Shown here: positions 6,267 to 9,451 of the stretch, piece by piece
Layout of the letters: the number at the start of each line of letters is the position of its first letter
Numbering within the stretch: the stretch's first letter is position 1
NCBI GenBank assembly: GCA_947040475.1
Contig: CAMRBT010000050.1
Span: forward strand, 1 to 9,451
Source: an uncultured Brevinema sp.
Lineage (GTDB): Bacteria > Spirochaetota > Brevinematia > Brevinematales > Brevinemataceae
Length of the DNA: 9,451 nt
Direction: 5' to 3'
Program-made: the position numbers and the translations under genes
Notes under the pieces: generated by a model
The model's database searches: none
The model's input: the letters and a program-made list of their open reading frames with translations, nothing else
Told to the model about the DNA's origin: nothing

Positions 6267-7640
6267 TTAACGTTTGAGGGTTAATATTTCTTGAAGCATA
6301 TTATCACTTGTTGTAATTACTCTTGAATTGGATTGGAATCCTCTTTCTGTTACGATCATATCTGTGAATGATTCAGCAAGGTCAACGTTAGACATTTCTA
6401 AAGCTCCAACAAACATTGAACCTCTTCCCATCATTCCAGATTCACCTATCATAGCATCACCAGAGTTATTAGAAGTTACATATAAAGAGTTTCCTACTTT
6501 TTCAAGACCTGCAGCATTAGCAAATGAGGACATAGCCATTTGTCCTAAAGGACGACGAACACCGTTATCCATAACACCTGTGATTACACCTGTATCATCT
6601 ATATTGAAACTTTCCATATAGCCCATGCTATTTCCATCTTGAAAATATGCTTCTGTTGTAAAACGTGATGCAAATTGAGTAATAGAATTTTTAACGCTTC
6701 CAACTTCTCCAATTTCCATATTAAAAGTTTGTTGTGTTCCATCAGGATGATCATAAGTAATTGTTGCTACTAATTGACCTTCAGCATCTGTATCTCCAGC
6801 GGCACCGCCACCTTCTGTAGCTGCTGCTAATGTTCCATTAGTATTAAACAAAAGATCAAGAGTATTATCTGTATCTAGTTTAGCACCATTAACACTAACT
6901 TGAATATTTTCTAAAGCTGTTCCATCTTCGTTAGTCATTGCTAAAGACATTTGCCAAGTATTTAACTCTGTTTTTTCAAAGGTAGAAGATAATCTCAAGT
7001 TATTTCCATAGGGATCAAATACATCAATAGATGTTCCATGAGTTTCTTGCATTCTCTCGGCATCAGTTGCTGTCGCTGGTAATACCATAGAATTAGAATC
7101 TAAATTTGATCTAAATTTAACACTTGCTGTTTCTTTTGCTTCAATTTTTTGACCTGGCTCTATTCTTAAATCTCCTACAGGAGCAGCGGTATCAATAAGA
7201 TATTCGCCTGTCGGGAATAGTTCAGAAGTCCAACCTTGTACTTTCATACCGTTTGAATTTACAAGAGTTCCATCTCTATCTAACATAAAGTTACCATTTC
7301 TTGTGTGGAAAGTTTGATCGCCCTCTTGGACAACAAAGAATCCTTCACCAGTAATAGCGACGTCTGTATTTTTACCTGTTGTTTGCATAGAACCTTGAGT
7401 CATTAGCGTTTCAATAGACGCTACACTCATCCCAAGACCTACTTGTTTCGCGTTGACACCACCACGTGTATCTGATGGTTTTGAAGCACCTGATGCTGTT
7501 TGTGATAAAATATCTTGAAAAGTCACACGACCTTTTTTAAAACCTGTTGTATTTACGTTTGAAATATTATTACCAATAACATCCATTCTTGTTTGGTGAT
7601 TTTGAAGACCTGAGACACCTGCATATAATGATCTTAACAT
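6267..7640 (-). CDS. flgE: Flagellar hook protein FlgE, lacking the crosslinking cysteine
   Basis: FlgE polymerises into the hook that joins the motor to the filament, which in spirochaetes lies in the periplasm. The 457-residue product starts with the rod/hook signature LYAGVSGLQNHQTRMDVIGN (5-24) and NVNTTGFKK (28-36), and has GFFVV (100-104) at the start of the outer domains. It ends with the coiled C-terminal part (NVDLAESFTDMIVTERGFQS at 418-437, ILTLKR at the end). Length is close to other spirochaete FlgE proteins. In T. denticola, Lys165 and Cys178 form a lysinoalanine crosslink between subunits. Here Lys165 (codon 7146-7148) and Asn179 are kept, but residue 178 is Ser (TCA, 7107-7109), and there is no cysteine anywhere in the protein. 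GGAG (7648-7651) lies 7 bases before the ATG. It is preceded by flgD (79-base gap) and followed by flbD (51-base gap). Confidence 0.97.
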   Translation of the reverse strand: MLRSLYAGVSGLQNHQTRMDVIGNNISNVNTTGFKKGRVTFQDILSQTASGASKPSDTRGGVNAKQVGLGMSVASIETLMTQGSMQTTGKNTDVAITGEGFFVVQEGDQTFHTRNGNFMLDRDGTLVNSNGMKVQGWTSELFPTGEYLIDTAAPVGDLRIEPGQKIEAKETASVKFRSNLDSNSMVLPATATDAERMQETHGTSIDVFDPYGNNLRLSSTFEKTELNTWQMSLAMTNEDGTALENIQVSVNGAKLDTDNTLDLLFNTNGTLAAATEGGGAAGDTDAEGQLVATITYDHPDGTQQTFNMEIGEVGSVKNSITQFASRFTTEAYFQDGNSMGYMESFNIDDTGVITGVMDNGVRRPLGQMAMSSFANAAGLEKVGNSLYVTSNNSGDAMIGESGMMGRGSMFVGALEMSNVDLAESFTDMIVTERGFQSNSRVITTSDNMLQEILTLKR

Positions 7641-7655
7641 TAAATTTCTCCATAG

Positions 7656-7697
7656 GTAGTAAATTACTACATTTTATTTTATTTTTCTAAATTACTA
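7656..7697. repeat. Palindrome and repeated 10-mer in the flgD-flgE gap
   Basis: GTAGTAAATTACTAC at 7656-7670 is an inverted repeat with 7-base arms around one base, ending 5 bases before the flgE Shine-Dalgarno sequence. The 10-mer TAAATTACTA occurs inside it (7660-7669) and again at 7688-7697, 28 bases apart. This could be an operator, an RNA hairpin or a chance product of AT richness. It is the longest gap of the flagellar cluster (79 bases). Confidence 0.45.
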
Positions 7698-7719
7698 TTT
7701 TTTATCTTTTGTCAATGGG

Positions 7720-8373
7720 CTATTCGCCTGCTAACAAACTTTCTTCTTCTATTGTTTCTACTACTGTTTTTTCTGATATTACTTTTTCTTCGTTTTTAGC
7801 ATCTACCATTTTAAGAAGTGCCTCTTTAGTGTCCTTTTGTGGTAAAGACATCTCGTCTACTGCTGGTGGTATCATAGGTGCTACAAAAGGCTCTGCTACC
7901 GCTGCTTCTGTATTTCTTACCTCTGTAATTTCTTTGAGGGATACTGTTTGATTGTTTATTTTAAGATAGCTAAATCCATCTTTCATCAGAACAGAATCTA
8001 CTTTACCTTCGTGCATATTACCGATCTCATCCGTCCAAGCAACATCTTTTCCAACTAAAGATACTGATTTTGTAAAATCAAATTCTTTTGTGAAGTTTTT
8101 AAGATTGTCTGCTACAGAACTCATTTGTTTTAAAGAAGTAAACTGTGCCATTTGACCAATAAAAGCTTTGTCGTCCATTGGTTTAGTTGGATCTTGTGTT
8201 TTTAATTGTGTTACCAAAAGCGTTAGAAAATCCGCTTCACCCAAAGAGTTTTTACTTACAATTTTTTGAGTTTCTTTTAACTGTGTGTTGTAAGTATTGA
8301 CATTCTGATCCAACACCCTTTTTTCTGTATCAGAAATAGTTGTTGGCATATTACTTGCTACTGCACCAATCAT
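7720..8373 (-). CDS. flgD: Flagellar hook cap / scaffold protein FlgD
   Basis: FlgD forms the cap under which FlgE subunits assemble; it is exported by the flagellar type III system. The conserved N-terminal part spans about 44-84 of 217 residues, with LGEADFLTLLVTQLKTQDP followed by MAQFTSLKQM (75-84). A second region at 103-152 (SLVGKDVAWTDEIGNMHEG and KINNQTVSLKEITEV) matches the small beta domain of FlgD. The Ig-like domain of enteric FlgD is not evident. Instead residues about 155-217 form a Pro/Glu/Lys-rich, probably disordered acidic tail (for example VVETIEEESLLAGE) that I do not recognise. AAGGAG (8380-8385) lies 6 bases before the ATG. It sits 52 bases after fliK and 79 bases before flgE, the usual spirochaete order. 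Confidence 0.94.
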   Translation of the reverse strand: MIGAVASNMPTTISDTEKRVLDQNVNTYNTQLKETQKIVSKNSLGEADFLTLLVTQLKTQDPTKPMDDKAFIGQMAQFTSLKQMSSVADNLKNFTKEFDFTKSVSLVGKDVAWTDEIGNMHEGKVDSVLMKDGFSYLKINNQTVSLKEITEVRNTEAAVAEPFVAPMIPPAVDEMSLPQKDTKEALLKMVDAKNEEKVISEKTVVETIEEESLLAGE

Positions 8374-8425
8374 AATTTTCTCCTTTTTCTCTTTCCTTAT
8401 ATTCCCTAAGTAAGATATTTTTTAT

Positions 8426-9451
8426 TTATGCCGTAAAATCAACTAACAGATCTTGTACCATTGATTTTCGTTCTATTTTTTGTTCTATATTATTTTCTAA
8501 TGATCCAGGTCTAACAGCTTGTAAAAAACCATCTTCTTCGTCTTGCATTTTAGAAGAGAAATCACTTTGTGATCCTAAATCAATATCTATATTTCCAAGT
8601 GTTACTCCAGCTTGTGCTAAAGTTTCTTTAAGATTATCTATATTTTGTTCAAAAAACATTTTTGCTTCTGGTGTTTCAACAACTATTTTTCCTCTCATAA
8701 CACTATCTTCTGTAATGAATGTTAATTTCATTTGTCCCAGTTCTGGAGGTGTTAATTTCATTCTCAATTCATTTTTACCATCTTGTAAAAGCATAGACAT
8801 TTTACCTGCCATATTTTGCATTAAAGCTTCCACTTGCACCCGTGATACAGATGATGATAAAGAAGTATATAATTTTTGAGCTATCGTTGTATTTTCATTT
8901 TTCAAAGCAGTCTTTAAAGAAGGTGCTTCTGTGTTAGTAGTATCTCCATCTGTTGCGGTTGCTGTTACAGCACTATCCATATTTTCTAAGCTAAAAGATT
9001 TTTCTTGAGTTCCAGTAGATGATCCTGCATTCTTAGTTCTGAGATCTTTTATCGTCACTTTTTGTTCTGCATTATTATTTGAATCACTATCAGAAGCAGT
9101 ATCTTTATTCATATTAAAATCTGATGATTTCATTGTAAGATCTGTTTTGAGAGCATCCTTAATTTTTGGAGCGTCTTCTGAAAGATCACCTTCTAATTTG
9201 GTAGGTTCTACCGCTTCCATCTCACTAAGCATTGCTGTCATCGTAGTAGAATTCTCAGCAACAAGTGACTCGTTTTTTATCGCACTATTAGCAATGCTAT
9301 CAGTAACGATACTGTTTGATTCTACAAAAACGTTCATCATCGTATTCATGGTTGTGAGATCATTATTTTGCAAAGGAATATTTGGCTGAATATCTGCATT
9401 TTCTAATAAAATAGAAAACTTTTGTGCTGAAAAATAATTCCTATCACTCAA
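8426..9451 (-). CDS. fliK: Flagellar hook-length control protein FliK, 5' end at window edge
   Basis: FliK measures hook length during assembly and switches the export gate from hook to filament substrates. The frame gives 341 residues up to the window edge. Residues about 1-195 are low-complexity, rich in Ser, Thr, Asn, Asp and Met, as usual for the ruler part. Residues about 200-295 form the conserved C-terminal substrate-switching domain, with LRMKLTPPELGQMKLTF (229-245), whose L-x-L-x-P-x-x-LG core is the family signature. A 45-residue tail follows (300-341). The first codon in the window is TTG at 9449-9451. It could be the start, but no upstream sequence is present to show a ribosome binding site, so I treat the gene as possibly 5'-partial. 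Treponema carries its homologue (tap1) at the same place before flgD. The flgD gene follows after 52 bases. Confidence 0.88.
   Translation of the reverse strand: MSDRNYFSAQKFSILLENADIQPNIPLQNNDLTTMNTMMNVFVESNSIVTDSIANSAIKNESLVAENSTTMTAMLSEMEAVEPTKLEGDLSEDAPKIKDALKTDLTMKSSDFNMNKDTASDSDSNNNAEQKVTIKDLRTKNAGSSTGTQEKSFSLENMDSAVTATATDGDTTNTEAPSLKTALKNENTTIAQKLYTSLSSSVSRVQVEALMQNMAGKMSMLLQDGKNELRMKLTPPELGQMKLTFITEDSVMRGKIVVETPEAKMFFEQNIDNLKETLAQAGVTLGNIDIDLGSQSDFSSKMQDEEDGFLQAVRPGSLENNIEQKIERKSMVQDLLVDFTA

Noticed and set aside
7692..7715. Promoter for flgE based on the perfect TTGACA
   Set aside because: No hexamer resembling TATAAT occurs at 16-18 bases; the best nearby match is 3 of 6 at 12 bases. 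It is kept only as part of a finding.
1..9451. tRNA, rRNA, CRISPR arrays, insertion sequences, riboswitches
   Set aside because: I saw no cloverleaf, no regularly spaced repeats, no transposase frame with inverted ends and no leader long enough for a riboswitch. All gaps between genes are shorter than about 140 bases.

Overview
The window is an AT-rich bacterial chromosome segment in which every gene I can support lies on the minus strand, so transcription runs from high to low coordinates. The gene order fliK-flgD-flgE-flbD-motA-motB, the MotB and FlbD sequences, and a FlgE whose numbering matches the studied Treponema denticola hook protein all suggest a spirochaete. The low GC would fit a Brevinematales- or Brachyspira-like lineage, but I cannot fix the genus from sequence reading alone.

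Right half (about 9451 down to 4413): a compact flagellar hook and motor cluster. FliK (hook-length control, open at the window edge), FlgD (hook cap) and FlgE (hook) build the hook. FlbD, a small SwrD-like protein, is followed after 3 bases by MotA and then MotB, the stator that drives rotation. Gaps are 3 to 79 bases, each gene has a Shine-Dalgarno sequence, and I see no intrinsic terminator inside the cluster, so it reads as one operon or part of one. In Treponema and Borrelia the run continues after motB into fliL and fliM. Here it stops at motB.

Middle (4413 down to 3321): trxB (thioredoxin reductase) has its own strong sigma70-type promoter and a clear hairpin terminator.

Left part (3304 down to 1): an exported Slt70-type lytic transglycosylase with its own putative promoter and terminator and an unusual 14-residue tandem repeat behind the signal peptide. 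It is followed by the 5' part of a TPR-like protein of unknown function, with a GTG start and a very good promoter. The three left-hand genes look like separate transcription units.

The most interesting observation is in FlgE. The spirochaete hook is normally stabilised by a self-catalysed lysinoalanine crosslink between Lys165 and Cys178 (T. denticola numbering). This FlgE has Lys at 165 and Asn at 179, but Ser at 178, and the whole protein contains no cysteine. The canonical crosslink therefore cannot form. I found no mobile element, CRISPR array, tRNA or rRNA, and no clearly new multi-gene system.
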